Source: Kitasatospora cineracea | Lineage (GTDB): Bacteria > Actinomycetota > Actinomycetes > Streptomycetales > Streptomycetaceae | Assembly: GCF_003751605.1 (NCBI RefSeq) | Contig: NZ_RJVJ01000001.1 | Location: 4,030,001 to 4,094,000, forward strand | DNA length: 64,000 bases | Reading direction: 5' to 3' | Part shown: positions 17,489-26,022 of the stretch, in pieces | Numbering within the stretch: the stretch's first letter is position 1 | Layout of the letters: each line of letters begins with the position of its first letter | The notes under the pieces: generated by a model | Databases searched by the model: none | Told to the model about the DNA's origin: nothing | What the model saw: only the letters and a program-made list of their open reading frames with translations | Position numbers and translations under genes: made by a program

Positions 17489-17634
17489 CGCTCCCGCACC
17501 TCCCGGATCACCGTCCACCGCCGCCGCCACCGGCCCGCGGTGCGCACCATTATCCGGCGGCCGACGGGCCCACCCGCGCCGGGCACTCCGGCGAACAGCA
17601 CGGTGTGATCATCGACATGCCGCGCCCGACCTCC

Positions 17635-17676
17635 AGCCCACCGCCCCCAGCCCACCGCCCCCAGCCCACCGCCCCC
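17635..17676. repeat. Three perfect 14-bp tandem repeats
   Basis: The unit AGCCCACCGCCCCC is repeated three times directly after the stop codon of the minus-strand gene at 17678. Function unknown. Confidence 0.85.
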
Positions 17677-17677
17677 G

Positions 17678-18241
17678 TCACGCCGCCCGACGCGCCGCCG
17701 GAGGCCGGATCGGCTGCGGCGCCGGCCGCCGCGGATCGTGGTGCCGCCGGCCCGTCAGGTCGCCGACCCGCAGCACCAGGTCGGGCGCCGGGGGAGCGGG
17801 CCACACCGTCAACCGGTGCTCCTCGACCGGCCGGGCCGCCGTGTCGGCCTCCCGCCCCCGGTCCCGTCCCCGGGTCTGCACCCGCACCCGGTACCAGCCG
17901 CGCCCGGCGTGCGCCAGGTTCCCCGCCCCGTCGACGTCCACCCCGTCCCAGGCGCGCAACCGCAGCTCGCCGCTGCTGTACAGCGACAGCTCCACCGCGC
18001 TCTCCCACTCCGCCCCCGGCTCCGGTGGCCGCTCCGCGCAGCGCTCCACCCCCAGCCGGATCAGCCCGGTGTGCGTCCCGCACAGCACCGTCAGGTGGTC
18101 GGGGCAGCCCGCGGCCACCCCGTTCCCGTGGAACAGCCGGTCCAGCGCGTGCGCGTCCCAGCCGGCCGGCAGCTCCGGCCCGTACAGGAAGTACTGGCAG
18201 TACGCGACGTGCATCGCGTCGGTCGTCCACATCATGCGCAC
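17678..18241 (-). CDS. Hypothetical protein, 187 aa
   Basis: Not recognised. The first ~60 residues look globular (AYCQYFLYGPELPAGWDAHALDRLFHGN, HLTVLCGTHTGLIRL), followed by a beta-rich region (ELSLYSSGELRLRAWDG, GWYRVRVQTRG) and a basic, Pro/Arg-rich tail that may be disordered. GTG 18241 or ATG 18235 could start it; neither has a clear ribosome site. It is divergent from the GNAT gene at 18306 with a 64-bp shared promoter region. Confidence 0.6.
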   Translation of the reverse strand: MRMMWTTDAMHVAYCQYFLYGPELPAGWDAHALDRLFHGNGVAAGCPDHLTVLCGTHTGLIRLGVERCAERPPEPGAEWESAVELSLYSSGELRLRAWDGVDVDGAGNLAHAGRGWYRVRVQTRGRDRGREADTAARPVEEHRLTVWPAPPAPDLVLRVGDLTGRRHHDPRRPAPQPIRPPAARRAA

Positions 18242-18292
18242 ATGCTGCCGCCGCCTACTGACAAGCCGTCACCGCCGTTCGCCCCCGTCCGG

Positions 18293-18298
18293 TAGCGT
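18293..18298 (+). promoter_or_regulatory. -10 box of the GNAT gene
   Basis: TAGCGT 7 nt before ATG 18306; no Shine-Dalgarno sequence, so a leaderless mRNA is likely. Confidence 0.45.
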
Positions 18299-18305
18299 CC
18301 CGGCC

Positions 18306-18869
18306 ATGCCGACCGCACCGACAGCCGTCGTCCTGGAGGGCCGCCTGGTGCGGCTCGAACCGCTCACCGCCGCCCACGTCCCCGCGCTGTTCGAAGCCGG
18401 CGGCCGGGACGAGGAGGTCTGGCGCCACCTGAGCGCCCCCACCCCGCAGACCGAGGACGACCTGCACGCGATCGTCGCCGCCCGCCTCGCCGACGCCGCC
18501 CGCGGCCACCGCCTCCCGCTCGCCGTCCTCGACCGCGCCCGGGGCCGCGCGATCGGCACCACCAACCTGCACGGCTGGGACACCGCCACCGGCCGGATCG
18601 AGATCGGCGGCACCTGGTTCGGCCGCCGCTGGTGGCGCACCGGCGCCAACCGCGAGACCAAGCTCCTGCTGATGGCCCACGCCTTCGACACCCTCGGCTT
18701 CACCGAGATCCGCTGGCGCGTCGACGCCGCCAACACCCGCTCCCGCCGAGCCGTCACCCGCCTCGGCGCCCGCCCCGCCGACTCCGCCGCCCCACCGCAC
18801 GGCCTGCTCCACTACACCCTGACCGCCACCGACTGGCCCGCCGCCCGCGCCCGCCTCACCACCCGCTGA
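18306..18869 (+). CDS. GNAT acetyltransferase, RimJ/RimL type
   Basis: A 187-residue acetyl-CoA transferase of the RimJ/RimL (Acetyltransf_3) group: LEGRLVRLEPLTAAHVPALF, IGTTNLHGWDTATGRIEIG, the acetyl-CoA site around NRETKLLLMAHAFDTLGF, and VDAANTRSRRAVTRLGA. Related proteins acetylate alpha-amino groups of ribosomal proteins, antibiotics or small amines; the substrate here is unknown. The next gene starts 15 nt downstream and is probably co-transcribed. Confidence 0.87.
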   Translation: MPTAPTAVVLEGRLVRLEPLTAAHVPALFEAGGRDEEVWRHLSAPTPQTEDDLHAIVAARLADAARGHRLPLAVLDRARGRAIGTTNLHGWDTATGRIEIGGTWFGRRWWRTGANRETKLLLMAHAFDTLGFTEIRWRVDAANTRSRRAVTRLGARPADSAAPPHGLLHYTLTATDWPAARARLTTR

Positions 18870-18884
18870 AGGAGCTCCGCCCGC

Positions 18885-20315
18885 ATGTCCGACGTCCGCT
18901 ACGAGTTGCTGGACGGCCTGGCCGAGAACCCGGCCCTGCCCACCGACCTGATCGACCGCCTGCTCGCCGCCCCGGGCCGCTCCTTCGAACTCGCCCGCCG
19001 CCCCGGCCTGACCGAACCCCAACTCGACGCCCTGATCACCCAGGACGCGCACGGCGTCGCCCTCAGCCGCCACCTGCCGCCGCAGGTCCGCCGCCGCCTC
19101 ACCGCCCACCCCAACCCGAGCGTCCGGACCGCGCTGGTCATCTCCTCCACCCCCGACGAACGCGACCTGTTCGAACGGTTCACCGCAGACCCGGCGCCCC
19201 GGGTGCGCGAGCAGCTCGCCAAGTCCGATCGCACCCCCGCCGACCTGCGCGCCCGCCTCGCCCACGACCCCGCCCCGGACGTCCGCGCCGCCCTCGCCCA
19301 GTGGTGGACCGACGCTCCCGAGCCCGTCCGCCGCACCCTGCTCACCGACCCCGAGGGCAGTGTCCGCGCCGCGGCCTGCGCCGGGTACTTCCGCCGCCTG
19401 CCGCACCCCGTCCCGCCCGCCGACCTCGTCCCCGCCCTGCTCGCCGACCCGCTCACCCGGGCCGGTGCCGCCCCGCACTGCGACCCGGACACCACCGACC
19501 TCGAAAGCCTCGCCGCCGACCCCGACCCGGACGTCCGCCGCGCCCTCGCCACCCACCCCGGCCTGCCCGCCGCGATCCGCGCCCGCCTCGCCGCCGACCC
19601 CCGCGCCCTGGTCCGCCTCGCCGTCCTCGCCCGCCCCGACACCCCCGCCGCCGACCGCGCCGCCCTCCACGACTCCATCACCGGACCGTTCGAACCACCC
19701 GGCGAGGACGTGGACGAGGAGACCGCCATCGAGCTGGAGATCGACCACTTCGGGGTCGGCATCGAACTCCGGATGCTCCACCTCCCCTGGGTCACCGCCG
19801 ACCCGCTGCCGCACCTCGACTCGCCCCACCCGGCCTTCCGCCGGGCCGCCGCCGCCTCGCCCGACCTGCCCGCCGAGGCCCGCGCCCGGCTGCTCGCCGA
19901 CCCCGACAACGAGGTCGCGCTCGCCGCCGCCCGCAGCAGCCCCGACCCGATCGACCCGGTCACCGCCGAACGCCTCGACCGCGAGCACCGCCCGGTCAAG
20001 CGGATGCGCTGGCGCCCCGCCGACGCCCACCCACTGCCCGTCGAAACCCTCCGCCGCCTCGCCGACGACCCCACCCCCCGGATGCGCCAACTCGCCCTGC
20101 GCGACCCCGAGTTGCCCGCCGCCCTACTGGAACGCCTCGCCGCCGACCCCGATGATCGCGTCCGCCGCATCGCCGCGAGCCACCCCGCCCACACCCCGGC
20201 CACCTTCCGGGCCCTGCTCGCCGACCCGTCCCCGGCCGTCCAACGGGCCGCCGCCGTGAACCCGGCCCTCCCGGTCGAGGAGATGCGCGCGCTCCTGGAC
20301 GCCGCCGGCCTGTGA
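18885..20315 (+). CDS. Leucine-rich variant/HEAT-like repeat protein, 476 aa
   Basis: Built almost entirely of ~20-25-residue repeats with the pattern LLADPDPxVRxALAxHPxLPxxxRxRL, for example near residues 200-225, 320-350 and 405-470. This matches leucine-rich variant (LRV) or short HEAT repeats, which form curved alpha-solenoids that bind proteins. The N-terminus (YELLDGLAENPALPTDLIDRLL) begins directly with a repeat. No signal peptide and no enzyme motif. It has an AAGGAG ribosome site and sits 15 nt after the GNAT gene, so they are likely co-transcribed. Confidence 0.8.
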   Translation: MSDVRYELLDGLAENPALPTDLIDRLLAAPGRSFELARRPGLTEPQLDALITQDAHGVALSRHLPPQVRRRLTAHPNPSVRTALVISSTPDERDLFERFTADPAPRVREQLAKSDRTPADLRARLAHDPAPDVRAALAQWWTDAPEPVRRTLLTDPEGSVRAAACAGYFRRLPHPVPPADLVPALLADPLTRAGAAPHCDPDTTDLESLAADPDPDVRRALATHPGLPAAIRARLAADPRALVRLAVLARPDTPAADRAALHDSITGPFEPPGEDVDEETAIELEIDHFGVGIELRMLHLPWVTADPLPHLDSPHPAFRRAAAASPDLPAEARARLLADPDNEVALAAARSSPDPIDPVTAERLDREHRPVKRMRWRPADAHPLPVETLRRLADDPTPRMRQLALRDPELPAALLERLAADPDDRVRRIAASHPAHTPATFRALLADPSPAVQRAAAVNPALPVEEMRALLDAAGL

Positions 20316-20331
20316 ACCCGCCCGGGGCCGG

Positions 20332-22293
20332 TCAGTCCGCCGAGCCCGAGACGCCCGAACCCGGCCAGGACTCCTCCAGCCCCCCGTCCGCCCGGACGGT
20401 GTACCGGGTGGAGGAGACCGCACCGGTCCGGTCGACCCGCTCCTCGCGGATCAGCGCGCCGTTCTCGACCCGCCACACCGCGCCCGCCTCCGGATTGGCC
20501 GCCGAGGCCCGGTCGGCGAGCAGCACGGGGGAACCGCCGGTGAAGCCGTACAGCTGGACCAGGTCGACCGGCACCGCGCCCTCCAGCCGGCGCAGCACCA
20601 CCAGCGCGGCCTGCGCGTCCCGGTAGCGGGCGGGCAGCACCGCGGAGAGCGAGATCGGCGGGCCGTTCTCGGTGGAACGCCCGTCGTGCAGCCGGATCGC
20701 CGGGCCGCCGGACGGGTCGGGGTAGCTGAGGTTGGGCCAGTCGACCTGCGGCGGGCTGCCGAAGGACGGGGCGAGCCCGGTGTCGCTGTGCCCGGTGGCG
20801 TTCACGCCGTCCACGGACAGCGTCGTCCCGGCGCTCGGCGCCCCCGGGCCGCCGGACACCACCGCGCCGGGCTGCGGGCCCAGTCCCTGCGCCTCGCGGT
20901 TCTGGCAGCCCTGCGCGACGGCGATGGCCAGCGCCACGCCCAGGGTGACCGTCACGAACACCACCAGCCGCTGCCGCAGCAGCCGCTGACGGGGCGTCGG
21001 CCGCCCACCCAGGGTGTGCGGGGCGCGCCCGGGCGGGGGAGTGCGGTCCCGGCCGGGCACGGGGGTGCGCCCGGCCCCGGCCGCCGGGCGGCGCTCCCGG
21101 ACGGTGTCGCCGTCCCGGACCGGACGCCGCGGCCCGGGGCCGCGGGTCTCCGGACGGGCCGCGTCCTGCCGGGGCATCGCGGGCGCGGCCACCGCCCGCC
21201 CGCCGGGCCCGGCCGCCCCCTCCGCCTTCGCCGCCACCGGCCGGACGCCCGCGGCCGCGCCGCGCACCGGCTCGGGCCGCCCGCCCGCCGCGCCGCGCAC
21301 CCCGTCGGGCCGGCCCTCCGGCCGCCGCACCGCGCCGGGCGCCGCACCGGCCGCCGCCCGGCGGACCGGGGAAGCGCCCTCCGCGGGCCCGTCGGCGGGC
21401 GGCGCGGCGGGCGCGTGCGCCTCGTCGGCCCGGCCGGCGGCGCCGCCGCCACCGCTCCGCCCGGCCCGGCCGCCGCCGCGCGCCGCGAGCTCGCTCAACC
21501 GCTCGTGCAGCGCCGCGGCCGGCGGGCGCTCGGACGGCTCCTTGGCCAGGCAGGCGCGCACCAGCGGGGCCAGCACCGGCGGGATGCCGGTCAGGTCGGG
21601 CTCCTCGTGCACCACCCGGTACAGCATCACCTCGGAGGAGGCGCCGGACCCGAACGGCGACTCCCCGGTCAGCGCGAAGGCCACCGTCGCCCCGAACGCG
21701 AACACGTCGGTGGCGGGCGTGACGGCCGCGCCGCGCACCTGCTCGGGCGCCAGGAAGCCGGGCGAGCCGACCGCGGTGCCGACGTGGGTGAGCGTGGAGG
21801 CGCCGCGCGACCAGGCGATGCCGAAGTCGATGATCCGCGGGCCCTTGGGGGAGAGCAGGATGTTCGACGGCTTGAGGTCCCGGTGCACCACCCCGGCCTC
21901 GTGCACCTTCACCAGCCCGTCGGCCAGCGCCGAGCCGATCCGGGCGGCGTCCGGCCAGGCCAGCGGCCCCTCCTCGGACACCTGCTTGTACAGCGAGGGC
22001 CCGGGCACGTACGCGGTGGCCAGCCAGGGCCGTTCGGTCTCGATGTCGGAGCCGACCACCCGGGCCGTGCACCCGCCGCGGATCCGCGAGGCGGCGGCGA
22101 TCTCCCGGGCGAACCGGGTGCGGAACTCGGCGTCCTCGGCCAGCTCGGCGCGGATCAGCTTCAGCGCGACCCGCTGCCCCTTGCGGTCGGAGCCGAGGTA
22201 CACCACGCCCATCCCGCCGGCGCCCAGCCGCCGGTGCAGCCGGTACGGGCCGACGATGCGGGGGTCCTCACGCCTCAGCCGCATCATTGCCAT
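20332..22293 (-). CDS. Transmembrane serine/threonine protein kinase (PknB-like kinase domain)
   Basis: 653 residues. The kinase domain (about 15-270) is complete: glycine loop LGAGGMGVV (23-31), Lys45, catalytic HRDLKPSN (137-144), DFG (156-158) and GSPGFLAPEQV. A long Pro/Ala/Gly/Arg-rich linker follows, then one membrane helix at about 440-462 (VVFVTVTLGVALAIAVAQG) and an extracellular ~190-residue region without PASTA repeats. It probably autophosphorylates and transmits an outside signal; ligand and targets are unknown. The 3' end nearly meets the convergent repeat-protein gene (16-bp gap). Confidence 0.93.
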   Translation of the reverse strand: MAMMRLRREDPRIVGPYRLHRRLGAGGMGVVYLGSDRKGQRVALKLIRAELAEDAEFRTRFAREIAAASRIRGGCTARVVGSDIETERPWLATAYVPGPSLYKQVSEEGPLAWPDAARIGSALADGLVKVHEAGVVHRDLKPSNILLSPKGPRIIDFGIAWSRGASTLTHVGTAVGSPGFLAPEQVRGAAVTPATDVFAFGATVAFALTGESPFGSGASSEVMLYRVVHEEPDLTGIPPVLAPLVRACLAKEPSERPPAAALHERLSELAARGGGRAGRSGGGGAAGRADEAHAPAAPPADGPAEGASPVRRAAAGAAPGAVRRPEGRPDGVRGAAGGRPEPVRGAAAGVRPVAAKAEGAAGPGGRAVAAPAMPRQDAARPETRGPGPRRPVRDGDTVRERRPAAGAGRTPVPGRDRTPPPGRAPHTLGGRPTPRQRLLRQRLVVFVTVTLGVALAIAVAQGCQNREAQGLGPQPGAVVSGGPGAPSAGTTLSVDGVNATGHSDTGLAPSFGSPPQVDWPNLSYPDPSGGPAIRLHDGRSTENGPPISLSAVLPARYRDAQAALVVLRRLEGAVPVDLVQLYGFTGGSPVLLADRASAANPEAGAVWRVENGALIREERVDRTGAVSSTRYTVRADGGLEESWPGSGVSGSAD

Positions 22294-22848
22294 CTGCCCG
22301 TACCCGTTCCCGTTCCGTCAGCTTGTGGGATGAGGCCCCGTCGGATGTGGGGCATCGTCAGGCAACCGTCTCGGGACAGCTTACGGACAGGTGGTGGCCC
22401 CGCGTCGACACGCAACACGCGAACCGCCGGTCGGATTGTCGGATTGGTGCCGTACGCTCCGTTCCCGGACGCCCCGCCCCCGCCCGCCACCGGCGGCGAT
22501 CCGTGTCCGAACCGCCTGCCGCCCGCCGTTCACGCCCCGTCAGAACCCGGGCTCCGCCGCCGATCGAGCCGACCCCCAGGGGGCGCCCCCAGGGTGGTCT
22601 AGGGGTACCCGCGCACCGGTCTCCGCCTCCAGGAGTAGGCCGCCGCACCACGCCTCATCCCAGCGGAGGCGATCGGAACGGTACGCGGGCATGACGACCC
22701 GGACACCCACCCCGCCATACGGTTGTCCACAGCGAGGGCGGGCCCGCTCGTCCCCCGAGAACCCGCCCCCGCTGCCAGACCGCACCACCCGTCCCACCCC
22801 CTCCGAACCCGACCCGCAGCACCCAGCCCGGCAGGAGCCCAGCACGCC
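22294..22848. other. 555-bp intergenic region without a clear gene
   Basis: Lies upstream of the minus-strand kinase and the small plus-strand membrane-protein gene. ORFs here show no recognisable product and overlap each other on both strands. It must hold promoters for both flanking genes, but none could be assigned with confidence. Confidence 0.5.
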
Positions 22849-23025
22849 ATGGCACCGCTCACCAGAGCCCTTCGCCGCCGCCACCTCCCCGCCACGGAGA
22901 CCCGGCACCCGGTCGTCGCCCTCGCCATCGTCCTGCCCTGCGCGGTCCTGCTGCTGGCCCTGTTCGGAGCGTGGGACCAATTGGCGACCCAGACCAGAGC
23001 GGTCGCCGACCTGATCGGGCGCTGA
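22849..23025 (+). CDS. Small single-pass membrane protein, 58 aa
   Basis: MAPLTRALRRRHLP... has a basic N-terminus, one hydrophobic helix (VVALAIVLPCAVLLLALFGAW, residues ~22-42) and a short polar tail. It follows an AGGAG ribosome site at 22833-22837 and is ended by a hairpin overlapping the stop at 23024. The frame is open further upstream (to 22723), but that part is Pro-rich and unlike a signal peptide. Function unknown. Confidence 0.55.
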   Translation: MAPLTRALRRRHLPATETRHPVVALAIVLPCAVLLLALFGAWDQLATQTRAVADLIGR

Positions 23026-23046
23026 CCCCCTCATGGGGTGGGGGTC
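23024..23046 (+). terminator. Hairpin terminator overlapping the stop of the small membrane protein
   Basis: Stem GACCCCC (23024-23030) with GGGGGTC (23040-23046), 9-nt loop, followed by TTC. Confidence 0.55.
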
Positions 23047-23199
23047 TTCGCCGGCCGGAGCCGCCCTCACAGTCGTGGACGGACTCGAGTGAGTGGCACA
23101 GGCTGCAGCTCCGGCCCACCCGATGGCCGGGAACGACACGTCGGTGAGGGCGTGCCGTTCCCGGCCACCGGTCGTTCCCCGACCACGGGAAGAAACGCC

Positions 23200-23231
23200 G
23201 AGAGCCGCAGTCCGGACGGACTGCGGCTCTC
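23200..23231 (-). terminator. Terminator of the minus-strand tRNA operon
   Basis: A 14-bp perfect stem GAGAGCCGCAGTCC with a GTCC loop on the minus strand, then CGTTTCTT, directly after the last tRNA-Val. Confidence 0.85.
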
Positions 23232-23236
23232 AACCG

Positions 23237-23311
<75 letters not shown>

Positions 23312-23346
23312 GGGTGCGCCAGGAATCCCCTGCTGGGAAGCCTGAG

Positions 23347-23418
<72 letters not shown>

Positions 23419-23452
23419 GGGTCGATCCGAAGGACCGGGATCCGAAGACCAG

Positions 23453-23524
<72 letters not shown>

Positions 23525-23563
23525 GGGGAGGGCCTCCGGTCGGAACCGGACGGCACCTCTTTG

Positions 23564-23634
23564 AGGTGGAGACGGGATTTGAACCCGTGTACACGGCTTT
23601 GCAGGCCGTTGCCTCGCCTCTCGGCCACTCCACC
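23564..23634 (-). tRNA. tRNA-Cys (GCA)
   Basis: A 71-nt cloverleaf with acceptor GGTGGAG/CTCCACC, anticodon GCA in CTGCAAA, and discriminator U as expected for tRNA-Cys. The CCA is not encoded. Confidence 0.96.
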
Positions 23635-23677
23635 AGGCAACTCACTTCTGAAGAACGATCTTACCCGTTCTCCATCG

Positions 23678-23750
23678 AGCGGACGACGAGATTCGAACTC
23701 GCGACCCTCACCTTGGCAAGGTGATGCTCTACCAACTGAGCCACGTCCGC
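23678..23750 (-). tRNA. tRNA-Gly (GCC)
   Basis: A 73-nt cloverleaf with acceptor GCGGACG/CGTCCGC, anticodon GCC in TTGCCAA, and discriminator U. First tRNA of the Gly-Cys-Val-Val-Val operon. Confidence 0.96.
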
Positions 23751-23806
23751 CTGTCGGCCCGGGTGCTTTCCGGTTTTCCCGGCTGCGCTCCCTGGCGACG
23801 TGTTGA

Positions 23807-23836
23807 ACTCTAGCGGATTCCCGGCCCAGCTGAAAA
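23807..23836 (-). promoter_or_regulatory. Promoter of the tRNA operon
   Basis: On the minus strand, TTTTCA (23836-23831) and TAGAGT (23812-23807) are separated by 18 bp, about 57 nt before tRNA-Gly. Confidence 0.6.
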
Positions 23837-23921
23837 ATCCGTTCCCGCAGCGTGGCGCGGTGGTGGCCGCCGCATGCCGAACCGCCCCGCCCGGCCCGGG
23901 CGTTCTCCCAGGCCCCCGACC

Positions 23922-23927
23922 TAGACT
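23922..23927 (+). promoter_or_regulatory. -10 box of the pabB-pabC unit
   Basis: TAGACT about 140 nt before the pabB start. The 319-bp gap 23751-24069 otherwise holds only the divergent tRNA promoter and GC-rich leader. Confidence 0.4.
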
Positions 23928-24069
23928 TTCCGGTACCGGGGCGATCCCCCGGGGCCCGTCCCGCGCCCGCGCGGACCGGCGCCGCCACCAGGCCCCGCCC
24001 GGCCGGTACCGCCGGGCGCCCGGCACCGGCGCCGCCGGCGGGCAGCACCGAAATCCGCGCAGGAGAACC

Positions 24070-25152
24070 GTGTCCGGCCGCACCGCCCCCCTCAGCCCCG
24101 ACCAGCCGATGGCCCGCTTCGCCGGCCGCCTCGCCACCGGACTGCGCGAAGTCAGCCACGACCCGGCCGTCCTCGACCGCGGCGGGTTCTGGGCCGTCGC
24201 CCACGACTTCGAGGGCCGCCTCACCTGCGCCCGGTTCGCCGACGTCCGCCCCGACCCGGCCCCGCCCGCCACCGCCCGCTGGCAGGGCCCCGCCCCCGCC
24301 GCCTGGCACAGCTCCCTCGACGCCGACGCCTACCGGGCCGGAGTCCGCCGGATCCGCGAGCACATCGCCGCCGGCGAGGTCTACCAGGCCAACCTCTGCC
24401 GGGTGTTGAGCGCCCCGCTGCCCGACCCCGCCCGCACCGACATCGACGCCCTCACCGGCCTGCTCGCCGCCCACAACCCCGCGCCGTACGCAGGAACGAT
24501 CCGCCTCCCCGAGCACGGCGTCGAGATCGCCACCGCCTCCCCCGAGCTCTACCTCGCCCGCCGCGGCCGCACCGTCCGCTCCGGCCCGATCAAGGGCACC
24601 GGCCGCACCGAGCACGACCTGCTCGACAAGGACCACGCCGAGAACGTGATGATCGTCGACCTGGTCCGCAACGACCTCGGCCGGGTCTGCGGGACCGGCA
24701 CCGTCACCGTCCCCGACCTCTGCGCCGTCGAGAAGCACCCCGGCCTGGTCCACCTGGTCTCCACCGTCGAGGGCACCCTGCGCCCCGACGCCGGCTGGCC
24801 CGAGCTCTTCGCCGCCACCTTCCCGCCCGGCTCCGTCACCGGCGCCCCCAAGAGCAGCGCCCTGCGGATCATCGACGCCCTGGAGACCGCCCCCCGCGGC
24901 CCCTACTGCGGCGCCGTCGGCTGGGTCGACGCCGACCGCGGCGAGGCCGAACTCGCCGTCGGCATCCGCTCCTTCTGGATCGAACGCCCCACCACCGGCG
25001 CCCCCGTCCTCAAGTTCGGCACCGGCGCCGGCATCACCTGGGACTCCGACCCCGACCGCGAATGGCGGGAAACCGAACTCAAGGCCGCCCGACTGGTGGC
25101 GATAGCCTCCACCGGCACCCCCGAAACACCCGAAGGAGCAAGCCGCCGATGA
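24070..25152 (+). CDS. pabB: Chorismate-binding protein, probable aminodeoxychorismate synthase component I (PabB)
   Basis: A 360-residue chorismate-utilising enzyme expected to convert chorismate plus ammonia to 4-amino-4-deoxychorismate in folate synthesis. The conserved core is visible: IAAGEVYQANLCR, SPELYL, the catalytic region RSGPIKGTGRT, VDLVRNDLGRVC, and FPPGSVTGAPK. GTG 24070 follows AGGAG at 24061; the frame is open upstream to 23800 but without homology. It overlaps the next gene by ATGA. A PabA glutaminase subunit is not encoded here. TrpE-like anthranilate synthase is a less likely alternative given the PabC-like partner. Confidence 0.88.
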   Translation: MSGRTAPLSPDQPMARFAGRLATGLREVSHDPAVLDRGGFWAVAHDFEGRLTCARFADVRPDPAPPATARWQGPAPAAWHSSLDADAYRAGVRRIREHIAAGEVYQANLCRVLSAPLPDPARTDIDALTGLLAAHNPAPYAGTIRLPEHGVEIATASPELYLARRGRTVRSGPIKGTGRTEHDLLDKDHAENVMIVDLVRNDLGRVCGTGTVTVPDLCAVEKHPGLVHLVSTVEGTLRPDAGWPELFAATFPPGSVTGAPKSSALRIIDALETAPRGPYCGAVGWVDADRGEAELAVGIRSFWIERPTTGAPVLKFGTGAGITWDSDPDREWRETELKAARLVAIASTGTPETPEGASRR

Positions 25153-25967
25153 TCTGGGTCAACGGAACCCTCACCACCGAGGACACCGCCGCACTCCCCG
25201 TCCTCGACCACGGACTCACCGTCGGCGACGGCGTCTTCGAAACCGTCAAGGCCGAGCACGGCGAACTCTTCGCCCTCACCCGGCACCTCGACCGCCTCAC
25301 CCGCTCCACCCGCGGCCTCGGCCTCCCCGACCCCGACCACGACCTGGTCCGCGAGGCCTGCACCGCCGTCCTCGCCGCCAAGCCGCTGCCGCTCGGCCGC
25401 CTGCGCATCACCTACACCGGCGGCACCTCCCCGCTCGGCTCCGAACGCGGCACCGCCGCCCCCAGCCTGGTCGTCGCCCTCGGCAGCGCCCACCCCCGCC
25501 CCGAGACCACCGCGGTCGTCACCGTCCCCTGGCGCCGCAACGAGCACTCCGCCGTCACCGGCCTCAAGACCACCTCCTACGCCGAGAACGTCGTCGCCCT
25601 CGCCGCCGCCCACCGGGCCGGCGCCAGCGAGGCCCTCCTCGCCAACACCGCCGGCCTGCTCTGCGAGGGCACCGGCTCCAACGTCTTCCTGGTCCTCGAC
25701 GGCCGCCTGGTCACCCCCACCCTCGCCTCCGGCTGCCTGGCCGGCATCACCCGCCACCTGGTCGTCGACTGGACCGGCGCCGAGGAGGCCGACGTCCCGC
25801 TCGAAGCCCTCGCCGAAGCCGAGGAGGTCTTCCTGACCTCCACCCTCCGCGACGTCCAGGCCGTCACCCGGATCGACGACCGCGAACTCCCCGGCGTCGG
25901 CCCGGTCACCCGCAAGGCCATGGAGGTCTTCGCCGAACGCGCCGCCCAGGACCGCGACCCGGTCTGA
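25149..25967 (+). CDS. pabC: Class IV aminotransferase, probable aminodeoxychorismate lyase (PabC)
   Basis: A 272-residue PLP enzyme of fold type IV. Expected to split aminodeoxychorismate into 4-aminobenzoate and pyruvate, the step after PabB. The PLP lysine is in GLKTTSYAENVVAL, with the substrate/cofactor segment LCEGTGSNVFLV and the typical start NGTLTTEDTAALPVLDHGLTVGDGVFET. It starts at ATG 25149, overlapping pabB by 4 nt, which supports a shared pathway. D-amino-acid or branched-chain aminotransferase activity cannot be ruled out from sequence. Confidence 0.88.
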   Translation: MIWVNGTLTTEDTAALPVLDHGLTVGDGVFETVKAEHGELFALTRHLDRLTRSTRGLGLPDPDHDLVREACTAVLAAKPLPLGRLRITYTGGTSPLGSERGTAAPSLVVALGSAHPRPETTAVVTVPWRRNEHSAVTGLKTTSYAENVVALAAAHRAGASEALLANTAGLLCEGTGSNVFLVLDGRLVTPTLASGCLAGITRHLVVDWTGAEEADVPLEALAEAEEVFLTSTLRDVQAVTRIDDRELPGVGPVTRKAMEVFAERAAQDRDPV

Positions 25968-26022
25968 ACACCGGCGGCAGCACGGGGATAGAAGAACGTC
26001 CGGGGCGGGAAAGGGAGACGGC

